A DNA stretch of 64,000 nt from SIG575 sp045542485 (GCA_045542485.1 JAZQLC010000066.1:1-64000), one strand, 5' to 3'; positions 41,486 to 52,383 are shown, numbered from the stretch's first letter. Made by a program: numbers and translations. The notes: generated by a model not told the origin, from the letters alone.

Positions 41486-44400
41486 TCATATTTTGACACT
41501 TGTTTCAAGACTGAAGGAATAAAGCAGGGTTTCTTTAACATTTTTGCCCAAACATTTTCTTACTGCTTCCTCATAAATTTCCAGCTGCCCTGCGTATCTT
41601 TCACGGAGAATCTCAGGAGTCTTTACCTTATCTGTCTTGTAGTCAACAATAACAATCTCTCCGTCTTCCTCAAAAGCACAGTCTATAATACCCTGAACAA
41701 TTACCTTTTCATCGTCAAACTCCCCTGCAAGGCTATTGTCAAACACTGATGGCGCCATAGAAATAATGAATTTCTTTTCTCTGTAAATTTTCGAAGAGCG
41801 TGAAAGACGCTCATAAAGGGGTGATGAAAAGAAATTCATAAGCTTCTTTCTGTCAAGGCTTTCTGCCTGTACATCTGTCAGAAAACCCTTTTCAAGAAGA
41901 GAGGCAATTTCTTTTTCAATATCCGCCTTTGCTTTTTCATAATCAGAAAACTGCATAAACAGATGCATCGCCGTACCTTTTCCTGCTGCAGTGAGAGATG
42001 CCTTATTCATAAACGCAGGTCTGTCTGACGCAAAAAACTCTCTGTCCACCGTTTCCTTGAAAGCCGTTGACGCACCTCTTTTGGCAAGGACACCTGAAAG
42101 AGAAGAATAAGGATAAACATAGTCTGTCTTTTCCTTTATTTCCTTATAATATTCCGCATCAATTTCTGTTCTTTCTTTTTCTTGTGTCTCTGCTTCTTCA
42201 ATTTCGGAGAAAGTATCTATAACACTCACATCAAGTCTGAAATCCGCCTTCAGCTTTTCCTTGCAAAGCTCACCTGCACTCACACGCATCCATACACTAT
42301 CAGGATGTCTGAGCGAAGCAGTTATTATCCACTCAAGGTAACTTGAAGATGTTTTCAGTGCAGTGGGATTTATCTTTTCACCAAAAGCCCTGACTGCACA
42401 TCTGGTTATAAGCTTCTCATAATCAGAGGGCATACCTACAATAATAAGTTTTTCTTTGGCTCTTGTCATAGCAACATAAAGAACCCTCATATTTTCAGAA
42501 AGTTCTGTATATGTTTTATCAAGCTTTATTGCAGTGCGGCTGAGTGTTTCGTACTTAATCATTCTGTCAGTATCAATACCCACAATACCTACACCGCTCT
42601 GAGGATGGGCAATAAGGTCATTTGAAAAGGATTTTGTACTGAATCTCTGTTCCGTTTCCGCAACAAAGCATACAGGGAATTCAAGCCCCTTACTTCTGTG
42701 GATAGTCATAACTGCAACCGAGTTTTCGTTACCTGACGAAACCGATGCACTCTTTACAGAGGATGATTTTTCCATTTTCTCAACCTGTCTTACAAAGCCC
42801 GAAAGACCCACATTATTCTCCTCCGAGAAAGAATCAGCAAAGGCTTTGAGAATATCAAGATTTTCCTGCTTCTGCTGACCTCTGTCCATTGAGAGAACAA
42901 TTGACTTATACCCCGTTTCAAAGAGGATATGCCTTATCAGCTCACCGGGCGTGACGGTCTGTGAAATTCTTCTGAACGACGCAAGTCTGTCAAGAAATGT
43001 CCTGCATCTTTCGTTGCCGTTTTCTGCCGCATATCTGACGGCATTATAAAAGCTTCCGTTTTTCTTTCCGATTCTTATCTGAGACAGTTCATCTGCGCTG
43101 AAAGCAAAAATCGGAGACATCAGGGTTGCAAGAAGAGGGATGTCCCTTACGGGGTTGTCAATCACTTTCACAAGTGACATTACCGTCCTTACTTCCTCTG
43201 TTCCGAAAAGGTTTGTGTTTTCGTCTGCATGGGCCTTTATTCCCATATCGTTGAGAGTCTGCACAAAAAGCGATATATTTTTGTTTGTTCTGGTGAGAAT
43301 TGCAATATCTCCCCAGTCGTAAATACCGCTTTCTTTCATTTTTTTGATTTCGCCGCCGATATGACGAATCTGTGCAAGAGGCTCTTCAGCCTCATCAATA
43401 AGGCTTTTGTCAATAATGTGAACAGCGCACGGCACTTCGTTTTTTGCACTGTAAGGCTTGTTGGCTTTGAGAGATTCTCTCACATCATATTCGATTTCTC
43501 CCGCGCCTTCACTCATAAGCTGTTCAAAAACAAAGTTTACAAAATCGGTGACATCTCTGTCACTTCTGAAATTCATATCAAGTGAAATGGTTGCAGGATA
43601 AATGGGGTTATCTCTTGAAAAATCAGCAAAGTTTTTACGCTTTTCGAGAAAAATCGTAGGCATAGCTTTTCTGAAGCCGTAAATACTCTGCTTGACATCA
43701 CCTACGAAGAAAAGGTTATTGCCGTTTCTTGAAATTGATGAAAAAAGCATATCCTGCGCTTCGTTTGTGTCCTGATATTCGTCAATAAGAATTTCTCTGA
43801 ATTCCTCAGAATAAGCTTCCGCAAGGTCGGTCTTTCTGATTTCTCCGTCTTCCTCGCAGATAAGCAGATCTAGCGCCATATGAAGAACATCATCGAAGTC
43901 TGCACAGTTTTTCTCAATTTTAAGTTCCTTGAATTTTTCAAAGAAAGCGAGAGTGAAGCGGGAAAGCATCTGCATAACAGGAGAGAGAATTTCAACATCC
44001 TTTTTGTTGTCCGAGGAAGAAATCTGCATAAGAGACGCAGAGTCTGCATAGCAATCCTTATATTCTGCACGGAGCGTTTTAACTGCGTCAGCCTCGTTGG
44101 AGGTATAACCTCTTTTAAGATTACCCAGCCTTACAAATCGGGCAGTAACTATAAACTCAACTGCTTCGTCCCAGTCTTTTTCCGTGAATTTTTCGGGAAG
44201 TTTTTCAAGAAGTGAATCAAACATTCCCATATCCGACAGAATAGTTTCTTTATATGCCTGAAAAGTCAGGTCATCATTTGACGCAACAGCATATGCCTTT
44301 TCGGCAAGAGACTTGCAGTAAAGCACATCGTCCCTTAAATTACGCACAAGCGTTTCTGCGTAGGGATTGGTGTAATCTGTTTTGTCATTTCTGAATTTCC

Positions 44401-45001
44401 TGTCAATCTCTTCAATCCATCTCCTGGGATTTTTATAAGAACAGGCAAAATCATAAAGGCTGAAAACAAGCTCTTTCAGAAGCTTATCATCATTGGATTT
44501 TGTGAACATATCAGCAAGAAGAAGGAATGTTTCATTCCCCTCTGAATAAAACTTTTCTGCCACCTCTTCGTAGGCTTCATCCTTGATAACATTCATAGCA
44601 GTTTCGTCTATAAGCTTATAGTTACTGTCAAGGGGAACTGCCTGAATATTCTGCTTGACTATCTCACTGCAGAAACTGTCAATCGTGGAAACTCTCGCGC
44701 ATTTAAGAAGCATCTGCTGTCTTATAAGATAGCTTTTTCTCTGCAGGTTATCTTCATTTTTTATAAGGTCAGTCAACGCCTTATTAATTTTGTCTTTCAT
44801 CTGTGACGCAGCAGCTTTGGTAAAGGTTACAATGAGAAGTTCATCCACCGAGCAGGGATTTTTTTCATCTGTTATCATTTCAATAACGCGTCTTACAAGC
44901 ACTGCAGTTTTTCCCGAACCGGCAGCGGCGGAAACGAGCACCGTACCTTCCCTTGCATCAATTGCATCACGCTGGGCAGGAGTCCATACTATATCAGCCA
45001 T
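41486..45001 (-). CDS. addA: ATP-dependent helicase/nuclease AddA
   Basis: Helicase-nuclease subunit for double-strand-break end resection. 1171 residues. UvrD-type helicase with Walker A in VSAAAGSGKTAVLVRR near residue 25, DEYQDTNEAQ, and AMTRAKEKL near motif VI. The C-terminal RecB-type nuclease core is EIVIVDYKTDK. Its start overlaps the addB stop by eight bases, as expected for a co-translated complex. Confidence 0.97.
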   Translation of the reverse strand: MADIVWTPAQRDAIDAREGTVLVSAAAGSGKTAVLVRRVIEMITDEKNPCSVDELLIVTFTKAAASQMKDKINKALTDLIKNEDNLQRKSYLIRQQMLLKCARVSTIDSFCSEIVKQNIQAVPLDSNYKLIDETAMNVIKDEAYEEVAEKFYSEGNETFLLLADMFTKSNDDKLLKELVFSLYDFACSYKNPRRWIEEIDRKFRNDKTDYTNPYAETLVRNLRDDVLYCKSLAEKAYAVASNDDLTFQAYKETILSDMGMFDSLLEKLPEKFTEKDWDEAVEFIVTARFVRLGNLKRGYTSNEADAVKTLRAEYKDCYADSASLMQISSSDNKKDVEILSPVMQMLSRFTLAFFEKFKELKIEKNCADFDDVLHMALDLLICEEDGEIRKTDLAEAYSEEFREILIDEYQDTNEAQDMLFSSISRNGNNLFFVGDVKQSIYGFRKAMPTIFLEKRKNFADFSRDNPIYPATISLDMNFRSDRDVTDFVNFVFEQLMSEGAGEIEYDVRESLKANKPYSAKNEVPCAVHIIDKSLIDEAEEPLAQIRHIGGEIKKMKESGIYDWGDIAILTRTNKNISLFVQTLNDMGIKAHADENTNLFGTEEVRTVMSLVKVIDNPVRDIPLLATLMSPIFAFSADELSQIRIGKKNGSFYNAVRYAAENGNERCRTFLDRLASFRRISQTVTPGELIRHILFETGYKSIVLSMDRGQQKQENLDILKAFADSFSEENNVGLSGFVRQVEKMEKSSSVKSASVSSGNENSVAVMTIHRSKGLEFPVCFVAETEQRFSTKSFSNDLIAHPQSGVGIVGIDTDRMIKYETLSRTAIKLDKTYTELSENMRVLYVAMTRAKEKLIIVGMPSDYEKLITRCAVRAFGEKINPTALKTSSSYLEWIITASLRHPDSVWMRVSAGELCKEKLKADFRLDVSVIDTFSEIEEAETQEKERTEIDAEYYKEIKEKTDYVYPYSSLSGVLAKRGASTAFKETVDREFFASDRPAFMNKASLTAAGKGTAMHLFMQFSDYEKAKADIEKEIASLLEKGFLTDVQAESLDRKKLMNFFSSPLYERLSRSSKIYREKKFIISMAPSVFDNSLAGEFDDEKVIVQGIIDCAFEEDGEIVIVDYKTDKVKTPEILRERYAGQLEIYEEAVRKCLGKNVKETLLYSFSLETSVKI

Positions 45002-48000
45002 CTTTCTCCTCCTCGCTTCCTAACATCAGGTAAATTTCGTCATTTTTCATCGGCACACTCTGTCGGCACTCGTCGCCCTCCTGCCACATACAGACATCCT
45101 TGTAGTCGCAGAAAGTACAAGCCCTGTCAGAGCTGTGTGCAAAAGGCATAACCTCTATTCTTCCGCTATGCAGAGAGTTACCCATCTGAGCGATAATACT
45201 GTCAACTTTCATTTTAAGTTTACCCATTTGTGTGAGAGTGGCAACAGAGCCCTTGAATGAAACGGTGTTATCTTTATTTTCAACAATCTTAACGCCGATA
45301 ATATCGCCTGTCATTTCCTTGTCCATACCCATGATTACATCTTCATTCGCAAGAACAAGTCCGGAATATTTTCCGTCTTTTTTTCTTTCTTTTTCAAGCT
45401 CTGCATCACTTGCATAGCGTTTTACTCTTATCTGACCGAATTTTGCAGGTTTATAAAGCACACCGGCAGGTATGCAGTCTTCGTACATATTTCTTCCGTT
45501 TTGCTGGATGGCAAAAAGATATATGAGCATCTGCATATTGATGCCCTCAAGGACCTCATAAAGTCTGAAATCCTTTCCGCCCGTTTTGTAGTCTACAACA
45601 CGGATATATTTTTCTGAGCCTTTTTCCATCATATCGACACGATCAACGGAGCCTCTGACAAAAATCCTGCCCGTTTCAAGCTCAATTTCATAAATCGGAA
45701 CATCATCAGAGTCCCTGTCGATACTGAGCTCGAATCCGCACGGCACAAAGTCGCTGACAGAAAACTCTTCTATAATCTGAACAATCAATTCATAGACTGT
45801 TTTTTCAAAACGGCTGTAAAGAAAATCAAACCGCATTGACTTATCTCCGGCACCGCCCATAAAGGTTTCTGCGTAGTCACGGAGAATTTCCGAAATTATT
45901 TTTCTGAGTTCATCATTCTCCATAGTCTTAAGCGTATCAAGACCGTATTCCTTTATGAGAATTTCCAGGCAGTGATGAACGACAGTACCACGCTGTCTGG
46001 GGCTTATCTCTGCCTTTTCTTCAGGCTGTGCCTTAAGACCGTATCTGCAGAAATAACCGAAGGGACACTTATAGTAGCTTTCAATCCTGGAAGCAGAAAG
46101 GAACATATTTCTGCCGAAAAGATTTTTTGCAGTTTCACTGTCCTTTATGGAAACCTTTTCTCTGCTGAGATATTTTTCAAGTGCCTCTGTTTTCTCTGCA
46201 AAATCTTCTTTTTCCGAGAAATATTTTTTCAGTGCATTTGTTCTTCCGTCATCGCTTTTCCATGTTTCAGCCACTGCGTCAAAAGCAGTGCTCTCACTGA
46301 AAACATAACTGTACACATCTGTTTTTTCTGCCTCTGAAACAGTGCAGCAAGGAAAAACAGACTTGATTTCACTGATAATTTCCGAGGGGAACAAATCCTC
46401 CGAGGTGCTCTTTGCAGAATAAGACACGCACACCTTCTCTGTCGCGCTGCAAAGGGTGTGATAAGCAATAAATCTCTCTTCAAGAATTCTGTCAAGAACA
46501 GGTGCATTAAGAGGAAGACCACCTGCGAGAAGAAGATTTCTTTCTCTGTCACTGAAAATTCCCGACGAACGGGGAGTGCGCGGGAATACACCTTCATTAG
46601 CTCCCACCACAAAGATAATCTTAGGCGATGACACACGGGTTCTCTCTGCGTTGCCTACAAGCACTTCATCAAGACCCTGAGGCAGCACACCGATTTTTTC
46701 GTTTGATATTATTATGTCGAAGAGATCTAAAATTTCTGCTGCAGTTTTCTTGTCATCTGCCACCACCTGAGCAAATGAATCAAGAATTGAAATCACCTTT
46801 TCCCAGATTCTCTCCTGTTCAAGTGCGAGTTCCTCTTCGCCCTCATCCTCGAGAGAAATAGCAAGTTTTTTAAGGTTTTCGTCTGCGTGGATACATTCAA
46901 GAAGTGCGAAAATTTCTTCAGCAGCCTTTCTTCCCGAAATACCATCTTCAAAGCTTTTTCTGAATCTTATAAGAGGCTCTGCCGCGATTTTTCTCAGTCG
47001 GTTAAGCTCTTCCAGCTCTTTTTCGTCATCGTCATTAATTTTCTCACCGAATCCGCGAGGATTTTCTTTCCACTGACGTTCAAACGGTGCACTGAAACCC
47101 CACATAAGAGCATAGTTTTCAAGGCGTGAAATCTCTTCTGTGTCAAGGTCAGTCAGCCCCGTTTTCAGACATTTCATCACCCTTGAAACATTCATTCCGT
47201 ACGCAGCTATTTCAAGTGCCGACGAAATATAAGTGCAGAGAGGCTGAATCTTTACATTCCGGAGCTTATCCGAAAAAACTTCAATGCCATATTTTTTCAG
47301 TGCCTCTTTGATTTCGGTGTCATAGCCTTGTCCGTCTCTTGAAACAACAGCAATATCCCGACATCTCGCCTTACCCTCATAGAGTAATTTCTTGATTCTC
47401 AGCGCTACATATCTGCACTCGTTTTCAATGTTTTTCGCCGTGAAAATTTCAACATTTTCAGGTTTTTCCGAAAACTCTTCCTTATCTATACGGAAAACAT
47501 TCTGCTCGAGAAAATCAAGCTCCGGCGAAAAAGCTTCGCCATCACGCTCGACTTTTACTTTTCTTGTGGGAACATTATATCTTTTCGCAGTTTCATAGAG
47601 AATTCTTACAGTTTTTCTTGTAAATGAAAAAATATCATAATTCTCAGCTTTTTCCAGACTTATCTCATCAGCACATACAGTTACATAAACATCCTTTGCC
47701 TGAGAAAGTATTCTTTCTATGATTTTTATTTCCTGCCTTGAAAAACTGTAAAATCCGTCGATGACAACTGTTTTATTTTCAAAGAACAGATATTCGCCAA
47801 GAACTTCATAAAGTCTTGAAAGTGTGTCAAAAGGATCACTGAATCTGTTTTCAAGAAGAGCATTGTAGCTTTCAAGAATAATTGAAACCTCGGAAAGTTT
47901 TCTGCTGAGAGGTCTTGATTCAACCTCTTTGGAAAACTCAAGAGCATTTTCAGGAAGAAGTGCATTTTGCTTGAACTCGTCGCAAAGGGAAATCATTTCT

Positions 48001-48356
48001 TCCGCAAAGCCCTTTGAAGAAACTCTCCTTGCAAAAAAATCAAGCTTGTCCCTGACAGCATTTATCGCCATACTCATCAGAAGTATTTTCTCAGATGAAC
48101 TGATTTCTTTCAGCTTTGATGAGCCGTATTCTTTTCTCACGGTTTCCGCTATATGGCTGAAACTCATAACAACCTCTACCCTGTTGCAATCTTCCGGTCC
48201 GAGCAGAGAAAGCATAGTTCTTTCTGCCGTAAAAGAAAATTGTTCAGGAACAATGAGCAACAAGTCCTCACATCCCTCTTTAGCGAGAGATGCAAGGACT
48301 CCGTTTACATAATCGGTTTTACCCGATGAGGCTTTGCCGTAAATTATATTAAGCAT
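44994..48356 (-). CDS. addB: ATP-dependent helicase/nuclease AddB
   Basis: Partner of AddA. 1120 residues. Degenerate helicase domains with Walker A in YGKASSGKTDYV. A C-terminal nuclease core has RVVDYKTGGKDF. The iron-sulphur cluster cysteines are all visible: one in YYKCPFGYFC and three in CTFCDYKDVC, matching the AddB 4Fe-4S fold. It follows the binding-protein gene by 15 bases. Confidence 0.96.
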   Translation of the reverse strand: MLNIIYGKASSGKTDYVNGVLASLAKEGCEDLLLIVPEQFSFTAERTMLSLLGPEDCNRVEVVMSFSHIAETVRKEYGSSKLKEISSSEKILLMSMAINAVRDKLDFFARRVSSKGFAEEMISLCDEFKQNALLPENALEFSKEVESRPLSRKLSEVSIILESYNALLENRFSDPFDTLSRLYEVLGEYLFFENKTVVIDGFYSFSRQEIKIIERILSQAKDVYVTVCADEISLEKAENYDIFSFTRKTVRILYETAKRYNVPTRKVKVERDGEAFSPELDFLEQNVFRIDKEEFSEKPENVEIFTAKNIENECRYVALRIKKLLYEGKARCRDIAVVSRDGQGYDTEIKEALKKYGIEVFSDKLRNVKIQPLCTYISSALEIAAYGMNVSRVMKCLKTGLTDLDTEEISRLENYALMWGFSAPFERQWKENPRGFGEKINDDDEKELEELNRLRKIAAEPLIRFRKSFEDGISGRKAAEEIFALLECIHADENLKKLAISLEDEGEEELALEQERIWEKVISILDSFAQVVADDKKTAAEILDLFDIIISNEKIGVLPQGLDEVLVGNAERTRVSSPKIIFVVGANEGVFPRTPRSSGIFSDRERNLLLAGGLPLNAPVLDRILEERFIAYHTLCSATEKVCVSYSAKSTSEDLFPSEIISEIKSVFPCCTVSEAEKTDVYSYVFSESTAFDAVAETWKSDDGRTNALKKYFSEKEDFAEKTEALEKYLSREKVSIKDSETAKNLFGRNMFLSASRIESYYKCPFGYFCRYGLKAQPEEKAEISPRQRGTVVHHCLEILIKEYGLDTLKTMENDELRKIISEILRDYAETFMGGAGDKSMRFDFLYSRFEKTVYELIVQIIEEFSVSDFVPCGFELSIDRDSDDVPIYEIELETGRIFVRGSVDRVDMMEKGSEKYIRVVDYKTGGKDFRLYEVLEGINMQMLIYLFAIQQNGRNMYEDCIPAGVLYKPAKFGQIRVKRYASDAELEKERKKDGKYSGLVLANEDVIMGMDKEMTGDIIGVKIVENKDNTVSFKGSVATLTQMGKLKMKVDSIIAQMGNSLHSGRIEVMPFAHSSDRACTFCDYKDVCMWQEGDECRQSVPMKNDEIYLMLGSEEEKDG

Positions 48357-48371
48357 TGAGAATTTTCCTCC

Positions 48372-49862
48372 TCAATAATACCAAGAATAGATATTTTCAA
48401 ATCTGTCCGTAACGGTGCCGTACTTTTCTGTATGAAGCTCGTTTGTATACATTTCAATACCGCTTCTGAAGCATATGGGCACAAAGGGAACCGCAACATC
48501 GAAATAGTCAACAAATCTCTGAATTGTCACTTTTCCGCTTAAATAATCATTGTAGACAGATGAAATTTTTCCGTTTGAAGAAATTCCGTATGAAGCACCT
48601 CCACCGTATGAAAAGAAAGGTGAAAGGCTCATATTTTTAGACATTTTCATCTCACCGATATAAAGCTCGTATTCCCCTCGCTGAAGTCTGCCCAGAAAAG
48701 CCTCTGAGGGAACTTTTTCAACAACTGCATCGAAACCTGCTGTTCTCAGTGCATTTGCAACATTCTCCGCAGCAGAAATTTTCAAAGGATTGTTGTCGCT
48801 GACAATGATACGCAGTCTCATAAATTTTGCGAGAACATCGTCTTCTTTCCGTGAATAACCCACACTTGCAAGAAGCTCCTGCGCCTCAGTTGTGCCATCG
48901 CTTTTCTCAGCAGGTCTTACATTTTCAAGCTCTTTCCACCCGGGGAAGAATGGTGTATCCGCAATCTGACCGAAGCCCAGGAAAGATTCCTCAACAATTG
49001 CCTCTTTTGGCACAAGCAAGGAAATCGCCTGACGCACTTCAGATATCTTCAGATGCTCGTTATTTGAATTAATGCCAAGAAAAACAAGATTAGTCATCAT
49101 CGTCTCGTTTGTTCTGACATTTTTTCTCACATAAGCACCGTTGCTCATATCCTGGAAGTAATAAGAAATATTGCCTGTTTCAACACTTTCCGGGCCACTT
49201 ACGGTATCAAGCATATTCACAAGCTTGATTTTTTTCAGCTTCGGAAGCTCTTTACTATGCCAACGCTCGTTGAAAACAAGAGACTGATAACTTTCAATTT
49301 TATATCTGCCACTGCCGATTACCGTCTTGCTTTCTTCGTCAAGCGGCTCTTTCACAATGGGAAAATCCAGGCAGAGTGATGCGTGCTTATCGGGATTTTT
49401 AAGAACAAAGGATACGCTGTTTCCGGCAGCAGAAATCTCATCAAAATTCTCCAGCTGTTTTGCAAAATTATCGCTTTCCTTTGCCAGATTAAAAGAGTAT
49501 TCCACATCAGACGCAGTAATCTGACTTCCGTCGCTGAAAACATAGGAGGTATTCATATTCACATTAACGGTATTTCCCACAACGGAAACGCTTTTTGCAA
49601 TAACATTTGTTGCCGTAAGATTCTCTTCCACCTTCACAAGTCCCTCAAAAAGGAGCGAAGAAAGAGCAAGATTGTACTGGGTTGTTGCAAGATACGGATT
49701 AAGAGAATCTGTATTGCAGACGGGGAGTTTCAACGAAGAAGAATCATCAATTTCTGCAGTAGCAGTCCTGATTTCGCCGAGACTTGTTGAGCAAGATGCA
49801 AAAGCTCCCACAACAAAAACAAGACACATAACAAGTGCAAGTGCGCGAAACTTTTTCTTCAT
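48372..49862 (-). CDS. Oligopeptide-type ABC transporter binding lipoprotein, orphan
   Basis: 496 residues. A lipoprotein signal peptide with lipobox FASC (Cys near residue 23) anchors it outside the membrane. The SBP family 5 pattern is visible: LNPYLATTQYNLALSSLLFEGLV, NTSYVFSDGSQITASDVEYSF, and VRQAISLLVPKEAIV. It would capture peptides or nickel/heme-like ligands for import, but no permease or ATPase genes are near. It lies between ymdB and addB in one transcript, an unusual place for this family. Confidence 0.85.
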   Translation of the reverse strand: MKKKFRALALVMCLVFVVGAFASCSTSLGEIRTATAEIDDSSSLKLPVCNTDSLNPYLATTQYNLALSSLLFEGLVKVEENLTATNVIAKSVSVVGNTVNVNMNTSYVFSDGSQITASDVEYSFNLAKESDNFAKQLENFDEISAAGNSVSFVLKNPDKHASLCLDFPIVKEPLDEESKTVIGSGRYKIESYQSLVFNERWHSKELPKLKKIKLVNMLDTVSGPESVETGNISYYFQDMSNGAYVRKNVRTNETMMTNLVFLGINSNNEHLKISEVRQAISLLVPKEAIVEESFLGFGQIADTPFFPGWKELENVRPAEKSDGTTEAQELLASVGYSRKEDDVLAKFMRLRIIVSDNNPLKISAAENVANALRTAGFDAVVEKVPSEAFLGRLQRGEYELYIGEMKMSKNMSLSPFFSYGGGASYGISSNGKISSVYNDYLSGKVTIQRFVDYFDVAVPFVPICFRSGIEMYTNELHTEKYGTVTDRFENIYSWYY

Positions 49863-49883
49863 TTTTCTCCCTCCCTTTCTGTT

Positions 49884-50651
49884 TTAAAAATTGATTCTTT
49901 CAACCGACAGTGCTTTGCCCGTTGACAAATCCGCCTCCACAACGATGCCGTTTATCATACATTCGCCCTTGGCAGCGTTGAAAAACGCAGGCATACCGTT
50001 ATAGAATTTGTTCACTATAATATCTTTATCCACACCCAGAACAGAATCCTTTACTCCGCACATACCTACATCTGTAATATACGCCGTGCCGTGGGGCAAA
50101 ATCTGCTCATCTGCCGTCTGAACATGTGTGTGAGTGCCGAAAACACAGGTAACTTTTCCGTCAAGGAAAAATCCCATCGCTCTTTTTTCACTTGTGGTTT
50201 CAGCGTGGAAATCCACAATTTTTATCCTGCAGTCGCTGATTTTTTCAAGAACATCCTCACAACATCTGAACGGATTATCGGCAGAATCCATAGAAGATGT
50301 CCCTGCAAGATTTATAACACCTATTTTAACCCTGCCCAGGTCAGCCTTTGCATAACCTCTGCCGGGATTATATTCATAATAATTCGCAGGTCTTACAATG
50401 TCAAGTCTTTCATCAAGAAAGTCATAAATTTCCTTTCTTCTGTAAACGTGGTTTCCTGTTGTTATAATATCAACACCACTGTCAAAAAGGAACTGTGCCG
50501 AGGTAGGGGTGATTCCGTTACCTGCTGCGGAATTTTCACCGTTGGCTATGCAGAAATTTATCCCCTTTTCTCTTTTGAGAGAAGGCAGAACTTTTCTGAT
50601 ATGCTCCGAGCCTATGTTGCTTACAACATCTCCGAGAATAAGAATTTTCAT
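49884..50651 (-). CDS. ymdB: YmdB-family metallophosphoesterase
   Basis: 255 residues, TIGR00282. ILILGDVVSNIGSEHIRKVLP carries the metal Asp; ANGENSAAGNGI, TTGNHVYRRKE and VFGTHTHVQTADE complete the site. In Bacillus YmdB is a phosphodiesterase affecting RNase Y-dependent gene expression; here it likewise follows rny, though a terminator lies between. AGGAG lies seven bases before the ATG. Confidence 0.95.
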   Translation of the reverse strand: MKILILGDVVSNIGSEHIRKVLPSLKREKGINFCIANGENSAAGNGITPTSAQFLFDSGVDIITTGNHVYRRKEIYDFLDERLDIVRPANYYEYNPGRGYAKADLGRVKIGVINLAGTSSMDSADNPFRCCEDVLEKISDCRIKIVDFHAETTSEKRAMGFFLDGKVTCVFGTHTHVQTADEQILPHGTAYITDVGMCGVKDSVLGVDKDIIVNKFYNGMPAFFNAAKGECMINGIVVEADLSTGKALSVERINF

Positions 50652-50685
50652 AGAATACTCCTGACTAATCAGACGTAGTCCGCCT

Positions 50686-50716
50686 GAAAAAATGACCGCC
50701 GAAAAATTCGGCGGTC
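50686..50716 (-). terminator. Terminator after rny
   Basis: GACCGCCGAA (50694-50703) pairs with TTCGGCGGTC (50707-50716) around a three-base loop and is followed by ATTTTTTC on the minus strand. Confidence 0.9.
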
Positions 50717-50726
50717 TGAAAATTAA

Positions 50727-52280
50727 TTACTTTGCATAATCGACAGCGCGGTTTTCCCTGATAATATTAACCTTAATCTGTCCGGGATATTCCAGCTCAC
50801 TTTCGATTTTCTTAACAATTTCTCTTGCGATGATGGACATACCGTCATCAGAGATAATCTCAGGCTTAACCATAATTCTGACTTCACGACCTGCCTGAAT
50901 TGCGAATGAGCGTTCAACACCCTCAAATGAATTTGAAATTTCTTCAAGTTTTTCAAGACGCTTGATATAGTTCTGAACATTTTCGCGTCTTGCGCCGGGT
51001 CTCGCAGCAGAAATTGCGTCTGCAGCCTGAACAAGAGCAGCAACAACAGTTCTTGTTTCAATTTCACCGTGATGAGCAGCGATAGCATGAACAATGGCAT
51101 CGTTCTCTTTATATTTCTTTGCATATTCAACGCCGAGCTGAATATGTGAGCCTTCCATCTCGTGGTCAAGAGCCTTACCGATATCGTGAAGAAGACCTGC
51201 GCGTTTTGCCTGTTTTACATCTGCACCGATTTCAGCAGCCATAAGACCTGCAAGATAAGAAACCTCAAGAGCATGATTAAGAACATTCTGTCCGTAACTT
51301 GTACGATATCTGAGCTTACCGAGAAGCTTGACGATTTCGGGATGAACATTGTTCACACCTGCGTCGATAAGAGCGCGTTCACCTGTCTGCTTGATTGTCT
51401 GTTCAACTTCCTTGCGGGATTTTTCAAACATTTCCTCAATACGTGCAGGATGGATGCGTCCGTCAGTAATAAGCTTTTCAAGTGTAAGTCTTGCAACCTC
51501 ACGTCTTACGGGGTCGAAGCTTGAAACTGTAATTGCTTCAGGAGTATCGTCAATAATAAGGTCAACACCTGTGATAGTTTCAAGAGTTCTGATATTTCTG
51601 CCTTCACGACCGATGATACGGCCTTTCATTTCGTCACTTGGAAGAGCTACAACGCTGACTGTTGCTTCAGCAGCGTGGTCAGCTGCACAACGCTGAATTG
51701 CTGTTGCAACAACTTCTCTTGCCATTGTTTCCTGTTCTTCTCTGAGCTTCTGCTCATAATCCATAATTTTAATGGATTTTTCTCTCGTAAGTTCCTCATC
51801 AAGAGCCTTGAGCAAATGGTCCTTTGCCTGTTCTCTTGTATAACCTGAAACTTTTTCGAGCATTTCAAACTGACTTCTCTTGATGCTATCTATTTCGATT
51901 AATCTGTCTTCGGCTTCTTTCAGCTTCTGGCTGAGTATTTCGTCTTTCTTCTCAAGAGAGTCTGTCTTTTTATCGATAGCCTCTTCTTTCTGAATGAGTC
52001 TGCGTTCCTGACGCTGAACTTCGGAACGTCTTTCACGGAGTTCCTTTTCTGTCTCCGTTCTCTGCCTGTGAATTTCGTCCTTAGCTTCAAGAATAGCCTC
52101 TTTCTTCTTAGTTTCAGCTTCTGTGAGAGCCTCGTTCACGATACGGGCAGCTTCTTTGTTTGCAGAACCGATTGTAGCTTCTGCAACCTTTTTTCTATGT
52201 AAACCGCCGATGATATAACCCACCACACCAAAAACAACTGCAGCGGCAACGGCAATAATTACCCAAACGAATGTATCCAA
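50727..52280 (-). CDS. rny: Ribonuclease Y
   Basis: Membrane-bound endoribonuclease that starts mRNA decay. 517 residues. N-terminal TM (about 5-25), a long coiled coil (30-200, rich in KE repeats), KH domain with MKGRIIGREGRNIRTLE, and HD domain with GLLHDIGKALDHEMEG. Own promoter and a leader with a hairpin. Confidence 0.97.
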   Translation of the reverse strand: MDTFVWVIIAVAAAVVFGVVGYIIGGLHRKKVAEATIGSANKEAARIVNEALTEAETKKKEAILEAKDEIHRQRTETEKELRERRSEVQRQERRLIQKEEAIDKKTDSLEKKDEILSQKLKEAEDRLIEIDSIKRSQFEMLEKVSGYTREQAKDHLLKALDEELTREKSIKIMDYEQKLREEQETMAREVVATAIQRCAADHAAEATVSVVALPSDEMKGRIIGREGRNIRTLETITGVDLIIDDTPEAITVSSFDPVRREVARLTLEKLITDGRIHPARIEEMFEKSRKEVEQTIKQTGERALIDAGVNNVHPEIVKLLGKLRYRTSYGQNVLNHALEVSYLAGLMAAEIGADVKQAKRAGLLHDIGKALDHEMEGSHIQLGVEYAKKYKENDAIVHAIAAHHGEIETRTVVAALVQAADAISAARPGARRENVQNYIKRLEKLEEISNSFEGVERSFAIQAGREVRIMVKPEIISDDGMSIIAREIVKKIESELEYPGQIKVNIIRENRAVDYAK

Positions 52281-52353
52281 AATAGATTAGCACCTCCTTC
52301 TTGTTAAACTTGTAAATCATATTCATCAAAAGAATCAGAATAAAAACACTACA

Positions 52354-52383
52354 TGATGTACCCATATTTTTGGATATACACCA
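52354..52383 (-). promoter_or_regulatory. Hairpin in the rny leader
   Basis: TGATGTACCC (52354-52363) pairs with GGATATACACCA (52372-52383) with a two-base bulge. It lies close to the 5' end of the rny mRNA and could protect or expose it. No ORF or other element is seen in the rest of the leader. Confidence 0.4.
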
